A stretch of DNA of 64,000 nucleotides from Cognatishimia activa. Lineage in GTDB: Bacteria; Pseudomonadota; Alphaproteobacteria; Rhodobacterales; Rhodobacteraceae. The number at the start of each line of letters is the position of its first letter. Within the stretch, counting starts at the first letter, position 1. Shown one piece after another: positions 11,370 to 20,400 of this stretch. The translations under genes were made by a program, and so were the position numbers. The stretch spans positions 3,133,501-3,197,500 of the forward strand of contig NZ_CP096147.1 of NCBI RefSeq assembly GCF_026016445.1. The letters run 5' to 3'. Under the pieces are notes generated by a model. It was not told the DNA's origin, did not search any database, and worked only from the letters and a program-made list of their open reading frames with translations.

Positions 11370-12488
11370 TCACACGCGCATCGGCATGACGACATAAACG
11401 GCAGTGGTGTCATTGCCTTCACGCATCAGGGTTGGGTCGCCTGCAGAGTTGAACATGAAGACTGCGTTTTCACGATCGACCTGGCTTGCAATTTCCAGCA
11501 AGTATTTAGCGTTAAATCCAATTTCCAGACGTTCATCGCCGTAGGCTACGGCCAGTTCTTCTTCTGCGGCTCCGGAATCAGGCGCATTTACAGACAGGAT
11601 CAGGCGATCTTCGTCGAGGGCCAGTTTCACAGCGCGGGAGCGTTCAGAAGAAACGGTGGCAACACGGTCTACGGCCTGTGCAAATTCAGCAGCGTCGACT
11701 TCCAAGCGGCGGGTGTTGCCTGCTGGAATAACACGAGTGTAATCCGGGAAGGTGCCGTCGATGACCTTGGAGGTCAGCGTGATGTCAGGGGTCGCAAAGC
11801 GGACTTTGGTTTCAGAGACGGACACAGCGATGTCCATTTCATCGTCATCCAGCAACTTGCGCAGCTCGCCAACAGTTTTACGCGGCACGATTACACCTGG
11901 CATTTCGCTTGCGCCGTCTGGTAAATCAGAGTCGATCCGCGCGAGACGGTGGCCGTCGGTGGCCACGCAGCGAAGCACCTTACCACCGTCTGCGTCAGAC
12001 ACATGCATGTAGACGCCGTTTAAGTAGTAGCGTGTTTCTTCGGTGGAAATCGCGAATTTAGATTTGTCGAATAGGCGACGCAGCTGGGCTGCATTTGCGG
12101 TGAAATTGCAGGCGTACTCAGATGACGCCATGACTGGGAAGTCTTCTTTCGGCAAGGTCGCCAGAGAGAAGTTCGACCGGCCTGCTTCGACGGTCAAACG
12201 ACCGGAGGTGCCATCGTCGGTCAATGTTACCAATGCGCCATCAGGCAGCTTGCGTACAATCTCATGCAGAGTGTTTGCGGAGACAGTGGTTGCACCAGCG
12301 CGCTCGACTTGTGCGGCGGCTTTGTCGACCACTTCAATGTCTGGGTCGGTGGCGCGGAACTGGACGGTGTTGCCTTCCGCTTCAATCAGAACGTTGGCGA
12401 GAATTGGAATGGTGTTGCGTCGTTCCACAACGGATTGCGCCTGAGATACTGCTTTCAGCAGGGTGCCACGTTCGATGCTGATTTTCAT
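11370..12488 (-). CDS. dnaN: DNA polymerase III subunit beta (sliding clamp)
   Basis: 372 residues covering the three clamp domains, starting 'MKISIERGTLLKAVSQAQSV' and ending with the conserved 'YVVMPMRV'. The clamp tethers polymerase III to DNA and recruits partners through a hydrophobic pocket. Upstream, a terminator follows dnaA, so dnaN (with recF) probably has its own promoter in the 169-base gap. Start is the ATG at 12488 after an AGGAATAAGAG box. Confidence 0.98.
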   Translation of the reverse strand: MKISIERGTLLKAVSQAQSVVERRNTIPILANVLIEAEGNTVQFRATDPDIEVVDKAAAQVERAGATTVSANTLHEIVRKLPDGALVTLTDDGTSGRLTVEAGRSNFSLATLPKEDFPVMASSEYACNFTANAAQLRRLFDKSKFAISTEETRYYLNGVYMHVSDADGGKVLRCVATDGHRLARIDSDLPDGASEMPGVIVPRKTVGELRKLLDDDEMDIAVSVSETKVRFATPDITLTSKVIDGTFPDYTRVIPAGNTRRLEVDAAEFAQAVDRVATVSSERSRAVKLALDEDRLILSVNAPDSGAAEEELAVAYGDERLEIGFNAKYLLEIASQVDRENAVFMFNSAGDPTLMREGNDTTAVYVVMPMRV

Positions 12489-12610
12489 CTCTTATTCCTC
12501 CGACGTGCGGGCAAGTTCCCGGGCGACAACAGTAGCTGCTTCATCCCGTTCCTCAAGACCTTTTTGCCTTTTTCAGCGGTTATTTAGGGGGCGTCAAGCG
12601 CCAGACAGAA

Positions 12611-12634
12611 AAGCGGGCCTCAATGGGCCCGCTT
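12611..12634 (-). terminator. Terminator after dnaA
   Basis: Perfect stem AAGCGGGCC / GGCCCGCTT with a TTTTCT stretch on the minus strand, 24 bases beyond the dnaA stop codon. Confidence 0.8.
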
Positions 12635-12657
12635 CACATAGATTTTTTGCAAATCTG

Positions 12658-14043
12658 TTACGCTTCAAGCGCGCGGCGTAGCAGTTCCAGATCCTCGGCG
12701 ATCTGTCCATCAGAGCTGCGCAGTTCTTCGATGCGACGTACACCGTGCATAACGGTCGTGTGGTCACGACCACCGAAGCGGCGACCGATTTCTGGCAGGC
12801 TGCGGCTGGTCAGTTGCTTGCAGAGGAACATGGCAACCTGACGCGGGCGCGCAAATGTACGAACGCGTTTTGGGCCGATCATGTCGCTCAAGCGAATGTT
12901 GTAGTGCTCGGCAACGCGACGCTGGATTTCTTCAACGCTGATCTTACGTTCAGAGGCACGCAACACATCAGACAGACAGTCTTGCGTCAGGTCCATTGTG
13001 ATTTCGCGTCCCACGAGGGAAGCGAACGCAAAGAGACGAGTCAGGGCGCCTTCCAATACGCGGACGTTTGTCGAAATGCGATGCGCGAGGAATTCCAGAA
13101 CACCATCAGCGATCTTCAGATCAGGGTACTGACCGCGATATTGCTCGACCTTGCTCTGAAGAATGCCAAGGCGCAGTTCGTAGTCGGTTGGATGCAGATC
13201 AACCACGAGGCCGCATTGCAGACGCGAACGGATGCGGTCTTCCATGTCTTTGATTTCACCAGGCGCGCGATCTGCGGAGATGATGATCTGCTTGTTCTGG
13301 TCCACCAAGGCGTTGAAAGTGTGGAAGAATTCTTCCTGTGTGGAGTCCTTGCCCGCGATGAACTGAACGTCATCCACCATCAGGACATCGACAGAACGGA
13401 ACAGCTCTTTGAAGTCCATCATCTTGCGGTCACGCAATGCTTGAACGAAGCGGTACATGAATTGCTCCGCAGAGAGGTAAAGGACGTTCAGGTCAGGGCG
13501 CTGAGTTTGCAGCTCCCATGCGATGGCATGCATCAGGTGGGTTTTACCAAGGCCAACGCCACCATACAGGAACAGTGGGTTGAAGGACACGGGACCGCCT
13601 TCAGCGACACGGCGCGCGGCCGCGTTTGCAAGTTCGTTTGGCTTACCGACAACGAAGCTGTCGAAAGTGAAGCGAGTATCAAGCGGAGCGCCTGGCAGCT
13701 CATCTTTAGATTCGGTGCGCGCAGGAGACGTCGTCGTGGCTTTTGCTTTCGCCGCATGCGAGGGCGCAGTCAGTGCATTGGCGCCTGTGCGATTGGCTTT
13801 TGTACGGCCCACTTTGAAATGCACGCGTTGAACATCTTCACCAGCCTGAGAGAGCTGGTGGATGATCAGGTCACCAAAGTTTTGCGAAACATAGTTGCCA
13901 ATGAAGTTCGTTGGCACTGTGAAAGTCGCCACCCCATCTGATAGTTCAGAGAGACGTAGCGGCTCAATCCAAGCTTTGTAGTTATTCTGCCCGACTGTGT
14001 TCAAAAGGTCTTGTTGAAGCGACCCCCATTGCTCCTGTGTCAT
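12658..14043 (-). CDS. dnaA: Chromosomal replication initiator protein DnaA
   Basis: 461 residues from the ATG at 14043 (MTQEQWGSLQQDLL), preceded by a GGGGACAG box; the frame is open further upstream but that part has no DnaA similarity. Domain I occupies about residues 1-90, then a low-complexity Ala/Thr linker, the AAA+ domain with Walker A 'GGVGLGKTHLMHAI' and Walker B 'VLMVDDVQFIAGK', and the C-terminal DNA-binding domain with the signature 'GGRDHTTVMHGVRRI'. It binds DnaA boxes and opens oriC. I do not see a convincing cluster of DnaA boxes beside the gene. Confidence 0.98.
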   Translation of the reverse strand: MTQEQWGSLQQDLLNTVGQNNYKAWIEPLRLSELSDGVATFTVPTNFIGNYVSQNFGDLIIHQLSQAGEDVQRVHFKVGRTKANRTGANALTAPSHAAKAKATTTSPARTESKDELPGAPLDTRFTFDSFVVGKPNELANAAARRVAEGGPVSFNPLFLYGGVGLGKTHLMHAIAWELQTQRPDLNVLYLSAEQFMYRFVQALRDRKMMDFKELFRSVDVLMVDDVQFIAGKDSTQEEFFHTFNALVDQNKQIIISADRAPGEIKDMEDRIRSRLQCGLVVDLHPTDYELRLGILQSKVEQYRGQYPDLKIADGVLEFLAHRISTNVRVLEGALTRLFAFASLVGREITMDLTQDCLSDVLRASERKISVEEIQRRVAEHYNIRLSDMIGPKRVRTFARPRQVAMFLCKQLTSRSLPEIGRRFGGRDHTTVMHGVRRIEELRSSDGQIAEDLELLRRALEA

Positions 14044-14467
14044 CTGTCCCCGTTTCTGCGCCTTGCCTTGTAGGGGCACTGCCCCGTCTTTTGCCTTTCC
14101 CCGACCACAGTCGCATCGATTTTCGAGGCCCCAAAAGGCCAGAAACAAAGCTATCCCGTCGAGAAAAGTCCCCACTTTTCTCGTTTCTTCGTTCCAGCGC
14201 ACCTATGTGCGATCAAAAAAATAGGCTTTGGCGTCTTGCGACTAAACTCTCAGTTCCAACGACGCGCATAAATGTCGGCGTCTCCTTTGAGTTGTAGTTG
14301 CAAGCGAATTTCCAGTTAAACTGTTAAACGCCGGCCCCCCGATGTGACGATGTGAATCGCATGTACTAAGCTAGCAATTTCGCCTGCGGCCCGGCAACTG
14401 ATCTTCGAACTTGACTCGGAGATTCACCGAAAAGAATCTCTTTTTGACTTTTAATTAACCAACAAAA
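14044..14467 (-). promoter_or_regulatory. dnaA upstream region with a 10-bp inverted repeat
   Basis: A 475-base stretch lies between dnaA and rpsT. It holds a perfect inverted repeat CGAGAAAAGT-CCCC-ACTTTTCTCG at 14160-14183, about 117 bases before the dnaA start and so probably in its leader or promoter, and an AT-rich part near 14430-14470. No consensus TTATCCACA box is visible, so an origin is not supported here. The rpsT terminator closes the region on the other side. Confidence 0.55.
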
Positions 14468-14494
14468 AAAGCGCCCCGGAAATCGGAGCGCTTT
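14468..14494 (-). terminator. Terminator after rpsT
   Basis: Stem AAAGCGC / GCGCTTT plus an inner CCG/CGG pair block, with seven consecutive T residues on the minus strand, 25 bases past the rpsT stop. Confidence 0.9.
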
Positions 14495-14518
14495 AATTTA
14501 TTACCGTCTTATAACGAC

Positions 14519-14782
14519 TTAGCTTAGTGCTTTTACACGAGCTGCCAGACGAGAAATTTTGCGGGACGCTGTGTTCTTGTGGAACACGCCTTTTGTGACG
14601 CCACGCATTACTTCTGGTTGAGCTGCTTTCAGAGCGTCTGCAGCTGCAGACTGATCGCCGGACTCGATCGCTTCTTCAACTTTGCGCAGGAATGTGCGGA
14701 TGCGGGAACGGCGAGCTTTGTTAACTGCAAAGCGGCGTTCGTTCTGACGGGCGCGTTTTTTCGCCTGTGGTGAGTTTGCCAT
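14519..14782 (-). CDS. rpsT: 30S ribosomal protein S20
   Basis: 87 residues, basic and helical, beginning '[20 protein letters not shown]' as in alphaproteobacterial S20, and binding 16S rRNA as a primary assembly protein. The gene is monocistronic with its own terminator. Its position just upstream of dnaA is a conserved alphaproteobacterial arrangement. The 306 bases upstream, to the echA gene, hold only the echA terminator and presumably the rpsT promoter. Confidence 0.97.
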   Translation of the reverse strand: MANSPQAKKRARQNERRFAVNKARRSRIRTFLRKVEEAIESGDQSAAADALKAAQPEVMRGVTKGVFHKNTASRKISRLAARVKALS

Positions 14783-15044
14783 GAATCTCAGACCTTTATT
14801 TCATATTCGTTCAGTTGCGAGCGCGTGCATAAACACCAAACAGGTCTGCCCGGTTTCCCGGATCGATTCTTGCCTGAGCGGGCATCACGCGCATGTATGA
14901 CGGGGGTCTATAATGGGTTTGATCGAGAATGTGAATAGCAAAATCTCAGGCAGAGTTTCTTGCCTATGCAGAGGTTTCGCCGCGGAGCAGCGTACCATGA
15001 TCCAACCGAATCAAACTTACAACCTGTGTCATTTGGGAAACAAA

Positions 15045-15071
15045 AAAGCCGCCCTTACCGGGGCGGCCTTT
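15045..15071 (-). terminator. Terminator after enoyl-CoA hydratase
   Basis: Stem GCCGCCC / GGGCGGC with six T residues on the minus strand, just beyond the hydratase stop. Confidence 0.88.
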
Positions 15072-15088
15072 CAAAAGATCTGATCGAT

Positions 15089-15865
15089 TTACTTGTCGCG
15101 GAATTGCGCTTCGCGTTTCTCCTGGAAGGCGGCCATACCTTCTTTCTGGTCTTCAGTTGCGAAGAGCGAATGGAACAGTCGGCGCTCAAACAGGATGCCT
15201 TCTGCCATTGTCGTCTCATAGGCGCGGTTCACTGCCTCTTTAGCCGCCATGCTTGCGATAATGGATTTTTCAGCAATCTTTTGTGCCGCACCCAGAGCTT
15301 CGTCCATCAGCTTTTTGGCAAGCACGACTCGCGACACAAGGCCAGAGCGTTCCGCTTCCTCCGCATCCATGAAACGACCAGTCAGGTGCATATCCATGGA
15401 TTTGGATTTGCCCACAAAACGCGTAAGGCGCTGCGTGCCACCAATACCTGCGATAACTCCGAGATTGATTTCTGGCTGTCCAAACTTGGCAGTGTCAGAC
15501 GCAATGATGAAATCACACATCATTGCCAGTTCACATCCACCTCCTAGCGCGTAGCCTGAGACGGCTGCGATGATCGGCTTGCGTGTGTTGACCACCGCAT
15601 CGCCTTCACCCGCGAAAAAGTTTGACAGATACATATCGACGAAGGATTTCTCGGACATCTCTTTGATGTCAGCGCCTGCAGCAAAGGCTTTCTCAGATCC
15701 GGTCAGAACAATGCAGCGAACCTTATCATTTTCATCTGCATCTTTGAGCGCAGTTGCAAGCTCACCAAGCAGTTGGGAGTTCAATGCGTTGAGCGCGTCA
15801 GGGCGGTTTAACTTGATCAGTGCTACGTGATCTTCAACTTCGACGATGATCGTCTCAAAAGCCAT
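15089..15865 (-). CDS. Enoyl-CoA hydratase
   Basis: 258 residues of the crotonase fold, hydrating trans-2-enoyl-CoA in beta-oxidation. '[13 protein letters not shown]' forms the oxyanion-hole region, '[20 protein letters not shown]' carries the first catalytic Glu, and '[20 protein letters not shown]' the second, so both acids of an active hydratase are present. The length and sequence resemble short-chain (crotonase/PaaF-like) enzymes. No other beta-oxidation gene is adjacent; its place between rpsT and mutM is typical of Rhodobacterales. Confidence 0.93.
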   Translation of the reverse strand: MAFETIIVEVEDHVALIKLNRPDALNALNSQLLGELATALKDADENDKVRCIVLTGSEKAFAAGADIKEMSEKSFVDMYLSNFFAGEGDAVVNTRKPIIAAVSGYALGGGCELAMMCDFIIASDTAKFGQPEINLGVIAGIGGTQRLTRFVGKSKSMDMHLTGRFMDAEEAERSGLVSRVVLAKKLMDEALGAAQKIAEKSIIASMAAKEAVNRAYETTMAEGILFERRLFHSLFATEDQKEGMAAFQEKREAQFRDK

Positions 15866-15929
15866 GAATCTGCTTTCTGTTGTTTCTGGTCAGGAACGAT
15901 TCCTTACCATCTGAGGGGGGTGGATCAAG

Positions 15930-16781
15930 TTATCTTTGGCATTGCGGACAGTAGAAGGATGAGCGTCCAGACTGTGTGATTCGGGCGATTCTGCCGTTGC
16001 AATCAGGTGTGCGACAGGCCTCCGCCTCGCGTCCATAGACGTCGAAGGAATACTGAAAATATCCAAGTTCTCCATCGGCTTGGCGGAAATCTTTGAGGGA
16101 TGAGCCACCGGCTGAGATAGCCTCTGTAAGTACCTCTCGAATAATCGGAACCAGGGTTCGGATTCGCGCTGCGGACAGTTTGTTTACGTGGCGTTTGGGA
16201 GAGATTTTCGCGCGGAAAAGTGCTTCACAAACGTAGATATTGCCCAATCCTGCAACAATTTTCTGATCCAGTAAGGCCGATTTGACAGGTGTTTTGCGTC
16301 CATTGAGCCTCTCTACCAGATAGTCTTCGTGGAAATCATTACCCAAGGGTTCGGGCCCGATCGAAGCCAAAAGTGGGTGCTCATTTGCAGTTGCCGTTTC
16401 CAGTAGATCCATAGCCCCAAACCGACGCGGATCGTTGAATGTGACGCGCGCACCATTGTCCATGTGAAAGACCACATGGTCATGTTTTTCCGGTGCGGGG
16501 TGGTCATTCAAAAACTGCCCAAGTGGATCGCCTGAAATCAACATGCGACCCGACATGCCCAAGTGGATCAGTAAAGTCTCATCCGTCGAAAGATCTGCAA
16601 GTATATATTTGGAGCGCCGTCTAAGCGATGTGACACGCGCCCTCGTCAGTCGCTCGGACATGCGTTCAGGAAAGGGCCAGCGCAAATCTGGCCTGTTCAC
16701 ATCAGCCTGTGCGATCACGGCGTTTTCCATGACTGGAACAAGACCACGTCGAACGGTTTCAACCTCAGGAAGCTCTGGCAT
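15930..16781 (-). CDS. mutM: Formamidopyrimidine-DNA glycosylase
   Basis: 283 residues. The N-terminal Pro-Glu catalytic pair is in '[14 protein letters not shown]', the helix-two-turn-helix region includes '[18 protein letters not shown]', and the C-terminal zinc finger has four Cys in 'CRTPDCNG' and 'YCPQC'. It removes 8-oxoguanine and formamidopyrimidines and nicks the abasic site. It is divergent from ubiE across a 157-base gap. Confidence 0.97.
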   Translation of the reverse strand: MPELPEVETVRRGLVPVMENAVIAQADVNRPDLRWPFPERMSERLTRARVTSLRRRSKYILADLSTDETLLIHLGMSGRMLISGDPLGQFLNDHPAPEKHDHVVFHMDNGARVTFNDPRRFGAMDLLETATANEHPLLASIGPEPLGNDFHEDYLVERLNGRKTPVKSALLDQKIVAGLGNIYVCEALFRAKISPKRHVNKLSAARIRTLVPIIREVLTEAISAGGSSLKDFRQADGELGYFQYSFDVYGREAEACRTPDCNGRIARITQSGRSSFYCPQCQR

Positions 16782-16938
16782 TTACACTCCTCAAACTTAG
16801 GCTCTGACCGTGCTAACGGAAAACAATGCGTAGGGATAGCACCCTTAAAATCGCGACCGTTCTACGAGCCAAATCAGCGCATTGTATGGGGGCGCGCAGC
16901 CCTATATGTAATGCAGGACAATTTTCAGTGGCAGTGAC

Positions 16939-17691
16939 ATGACAAACACGGATCAAAACACCACGCATTTCGGTTTTGAAACAGTTCCGGAATCCGAAAA
17001 AGCGGGGCGCGTCCAAGGCGTGTTCAATTCTGTGGCCAGCAAATACGACATTATGAATGATGTCATGAGTATGGGCATTCACCGCGTCTGGAAAGACGCA
17101 ATGATGGATTGGTTAGCACCGCGCCCGGGTCAGAGACTGCTCGATGTCGCAGGAGGCACGGGCGATATCTCCTTCCGCTTCCTGAAACGAGCGGGCAGCG
17201 GGCATTCCACTGTTTTGGATCTGACGGCTCCCATGTTGGAAGAAGGTCGCAAGCGCGCTGAAGCAGAACAAATGGCAGAGAGTCTGGATTGGGTGACTGG
17301 TGACGCCATGTCATTGCCTTTCTCTGACAATACATTCGATGTTTACACAATCAGCTTTGGCATTCGAAACGTTACGCGCCCTCAGGAAGCATTGAACGAA
17401 GCCTTCCGCGTGTTAAAGCCCGGTGGTCGTCTGATGGTGCTGGAATTCAGCCAACTCCCAAGCCCTGCGATGCAATGGGCGTATGACCGCTATTCCTTCA
17501 ATGTGATCCCGGAAATGGGGAAGATCATCGCAGATGATCGCGACAGTTATCAATATCTGGTCGAATCGATCCGCAAGTTCCCGGATCAGGATACGTTCCT
17601 TGAAATGGTGAAAACCGCAGGTTTTGAGAACGCAAAGTATCGCAACCTGACGATGGGGATCGCAGCTCTGCATTCAGGCTGGAAAATCTAA
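16939..17691 (+). CDS. ubiE: Demethylmenaquinone/ubiquinone biosynthesis C-methyltransferase UbiE
   Basis: 250 residues, a class I SAM-dependent methyltransferase with '[16 protein letters not shown]' (SAM loop), the UbiE signature '[17 protein letters not shown]' and the second UbiE motif '[16 protein letters not shown]'. It methylates the benzoquinol ring in ubiquinone synthesis. ubiB begins two bases after its stop, so the two form an operon. Confidence 0.96.
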   Translation: MTNTDQNTTHFGFETVPESEKAGRVQGVFNSVASKYDIMNDVMSMGIHRVWKDAMMDWLAPRPGQRLLDVAGGTGDISFRFLKRAGSGHSTVLDLTAPMLEEGRKRAEAEQMAESLDWVTGDAMSLPFSDNTFDVYTISFGIRNVTRPQEALNEAFRVLKPGGRLMVLEFSQLPSPAMQWAYDRYSFNVIPEMGKIIADDRDSYQYLVESIRKFPDQDTFLEMVKTAGFENAKYRNLTMGIAALHSGWKI

Positions 17692-17692
17692 T

Positions 17693-19225
17693 ATGCGCGG
17701 ACCTCACAATATCTGGCGTCTGATCCGAACAGGCGCCACTTTGGAGCGCACGGGTGCCATGGGGGCGGTGCTTGAAGCTTTCAACGCGCCAAAGCCTCTG
17801 CGTGTTATCGCTCGGACCGTTGTTTGGCCGTTTCGCTGGATAGGCATCAAAGGCGATCAAACCCTGCCACCGGTTGTGCGCGCCTTGAATGCTTTGGGGC
17901 CGGCCTACATCAAATTCGGCCAGGTTCTTTCAACTCGCCCGGATGTTGTGGGCGGAGATCTCGCCAACCAACTTCGCGTTCTGCAGGACAAGTTGCCGCC
18001 TTTTTCGATTGAAGAAGCGAAGCGCGCGGTAGGTCTGGAGTTGGCGCAGCCAGCGGATGAGATTTTCTCAGAGTTCTCTGAACCTGTGGCCGCGGCATCT
18101 ATCGCTCAGGTCCACAAGGCGCGCTTGGCCGATACAGGTCAGTTGGTCGCTGTGAAAGTCCTGCGTCCGGGAATCGAGCGCGCATTTCGCAAGGACGTGG
18201 ATGCGTTCTATTTCATAGCCAGCTTTGCTGAGTTGTTCTTGCCCAGTTCTCGTCGACTGAAACCGACTGATGTTGTTGAGCACTTTGACGGCGTTGTCAC
18301 AGGTGAACTCGACTTGCGTCTGGAAAGCGCCTCGGCCAGCGAGTTCGCGGCGAACACGGCCAATGATGCAGGTTTTCAGGTACCTACAATCCTTTGGCAG
18401 CATTCTGGTCGCCGAGTGATGACCATGGATTGGGCGGAAGGAGCCCGAATGGGTGACAATGGGGCACTGGATGCTGCGGGGCACAATCGTCACGCCCTCG
18501 GTAGCCGTGTCCTGCAGCTGTTTCTCAGCCACGCACTACGTGATGGATTTTTCCATGCCGATATGCACCAGGGGAACCTGAAGGTTGCCCCAAATGGGGA
18601 CATCATTGCCTATGACTTTGGCATCATGGGCCATATCGATGAGTATACGCGCCGGGTGTATGCCGAGATATTGTTTGGATTTATCCAGCGCGATTATCAG
18701 CGTGTCGCCGAGGTTCATTTTGAAGCGGGCTATGTGCCTGCAGACCGAAATGTTGATGAATTTGCGCGGGCCTTACGCGCGGTGGGTGAGCCGATCTTTG
18801 GTATGGATGCCACCAAGATCTCGATGGGGCGTCTTCTCAACTACCTCTTTGAAGTGACCGAACGCTTTGGCATGGAGACGCGTACAGAGTTGATCTTGTT
18901 GCAACGCACCATGGTTGTAGTCGAGGGTGTGGCGCGTTCGCTTGATGAGACTATCAATATTTGGGATGTCGCTAAGCCAGTTGTTGGTGACTACATTAAA
19001 CAATCCATTGGCCCTAAAGCCTTGGCCAATGATCTTTTGAAAACTGCCAAGGTGCTTTCACGCTTTGGTCCGCGTTTGCCGGGGTTGGTAGAAAACGCAT
19101 TGATCGCACAGGTGTCACCGGTTGAGGTGAAACGCACCCGCATCTGGCCACTCATCGCGCTTGGCGTCGTCACCGGAGCTGTGGTCGCACTGGCGGGAGC
19201 TTGGGCTGGACTAGCATTCTTTTGA
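17693..19225 (+). CDS. ubiB: Ubiquinone biosynthesis regulatory protein kinase UbiB
   Basis: 510 residues of the atypical ABC1/ADCK/UbiB kinase-like family. The family-specific KxGQ motif is in 'PAYIKFGQVLSTRPD'; the Ala-rich loop is 'PVAAASIAQVHKA'; the kinase-like metal and catalytic motifs are in 'FFHADMHQGNL' and 'AYDFGIMG'. A hydrophobic C-terminal tail (about 480-510) anchors it to the membrane. It supports aerobic ubiquinone synthesis, probably through lipid or complex handling. Followed by a strong terminator. Confidence 0.95.
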   Translation: MRGPHNIWRLIRTGATLERTGAMGAVLEAFNAPKPLRVIARTVVWPFRWIGIKGDQTLPPVVRALNALGPAYIKFGQVLSTRPDVVGGDLANQLRVLQDKLPPFSIEEAKRAVGLELAQPADEIFSEFSEPVAAASIAQVHKARLADTGQLVAVKVLRPGIERAFRKDVDAFYFIASFAELFLPSSRRLKPTDVVEHFDGVVTGELDLRLESASASEFAANTANDAGFQVPTILWQHSGRRVMTMDWAEGARMGDNGALDAAGHNRHALGSRVLQLFLSHALRDGFFHADMHQGNLKVAPNGDIIAYDFGIMGHIDEYTRRVYAEILFGFIQRDYQRVAEVHFEAGYVPADRNVDEFARALRAVGEPIFGMDATKISMGRLLNYLFEVTERFGMETRTELILLQRTMVVVEGVARSLDETINIWDVAKPVVGDYIKQSIGPKALANDLLKTAKVLSRFGPRLPGLVENALIAQVSPVEVKRTRIWPLIALGVVTGAVVALAGAWAGLAFF

Positions 19226-19312
19226 AGCCCAGGTACGCGAGCAGAGTATCGGCCATAATTTCTTGAAAAGTTCTTTAGGTGCCGAGCCGTAGAAATTTCG
19301 AGTGTCGCGCAT

Positions 19313-19343
19313 AAAAAAGCCTCGGTGAAAACCGAGGCTTTTT
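19313..19343. terminator. Bidirectional terminator between ubiB and dapA
   Basis: Stem GCCTCGGT / ACCGAGGC with GAAA tetraloop, flanked by six A residues and five T residues so it can work on both strands. Confidence 0.93.
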
Positions 19344-19364
19344 CATTGTGTGATTGCATGGGCC

Positions 19365-20240
19365 TTAGTTGATCAGTCCTGCATGGCGCATCGCGGCGTC
19401 AATCTGGGCTTTAGTGCTGTCCAGAAGACCCGTCAGCGGGGAGCGAACCTCTTCGCCGCAAAGGCCGAGCTGAGACATCGCGTATTTCGCGCCAACCAAT
19501 CCTGGTTCAACGAAGATCGCTTCGTGCAGTGGGAACAGGCGGTCTTGCAACTCCAGCGCTTTGGCGAAGTCGCCCTCCAGCGTCGCAGCTTGGAACTCTG
19601 CACAAAGACGAGGCGCAACATTCGCTGTCACAGAGATACAACCCTGACCGCCCTGTGCGTTAAACGCCAGTGCAGTGCCATCTTCGCCAGATAGCTGAAC
19701 AAAGTCAGGACCACAGGTCATACGCTGTTGGTTTACGCGGTTGAGATCGCCAGTTGCGTCTTTCACACCGACAATGCGCGGCAGTTTCGCCAGCTCACCC
19801 ATAGTTTCAGGCGTCATGTCGATCGCAGAGCGTCCTGGGATGTTGTAGATGATGATTGGAAGGTCGCAGCAATCATGCAGCGCTGTGAAATGCGCAACCA
19901 GACCACGCTGTGTGGGCTTATTATAGTAAGGTGTTACCACCAAACCCGCATCCGCACCTGCCTTCTCGGCGAACTGCATGAAGCGGATGGCTTCCAGCGT
20001 ATTGTTGCTGCCTGCGCCTGCAATTACAGGAACGCGGCCCGCGGAAGCGCGTACAACTTCTTCGATCACCAACTCATGTTCTTCGTGTGTCAGCGTTGGG
20101 GATTCGCCGGTTGTTCCGACCGGAACAAAACCGTTTGTGCCTTCGCCGATGTGCCATTCGACCAGCTTCTTGAGCGTTTCAAGATCCAGCTCGCCGTTCT
20201 TGAACGGCGTGACGAGTGCGGGAAAAGACCCTTTAAACAT
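19365..20240 (-). CDS. dapA: 4-hydroxy-tetrahydrodipicolinate synthase
   Basis: 291 residues, a TIM-barrel of the DHDPS family that condenses pyruvate with aspartate semialdehyde in lysine and diaminopimelate synthesis. The Schiff-base Lys is in '[13 protein letters not shown]', the catalytic Tyr in '[13 protein letters not shown]', and the pyruvate loop in '[10 protein letters not shown]'. Monocistronic, divergent from the lytic transglycosylase. Confidence 0.96.
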   Translation of the reverse strand: MFKGSFPALVTPFKNGELDLETLKKLVEWHIGEGTNGFVPVGTTGESPTLTHEEHELVIEEVVRASAGRVPVIAGAGSNNTLEAIRFMQFAEKAGADAGLVVTPYYNKPTQRGLVAHFTALHDCCDLPIIIYNIPGRSAIDMTPETMGELAKLPRIVGVKDATGDLNRVNQQRMTCGPDFVQLSGEDGTALAFNAQGGQGCISVTANVAPRLCAEFQAATLEGDFAKALELQDRLFPLHEAIFVEPGLVGAKYAMSQLGLCGEEVRSPLTGLLDSTKAQIDAAMRHAGLIN

Positions 20241-20400
20241 GACACGCTCCTTTGTTTTGCGTAGCTGGGCGAAACGCCCGAGATAAAATCCGCGCGGACC
20301 CTAGCGGGATCATGCCGGTTTGCCAAGAATGTCATTGGCGGAACCGGCTGCGCGGACATATGTTTGGGTCATATCCTTTGTCAGCCGGGAAATTGCAAGC

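Noticed and set aside
12745..13941. A 398-residue open frame opposite dnaA
   Set aside because: A codon-bias shadow of dnaA; no ribosome-binding site or recognisable family.
14044..15088. Possible oriC beside dnaA/rpsT
   Set aside because: No cluster of DnaA boxes could be found; only scattered weak matches such as TGTGAATCG near 14351. A GC-skew plot of the whole replicon would decide.
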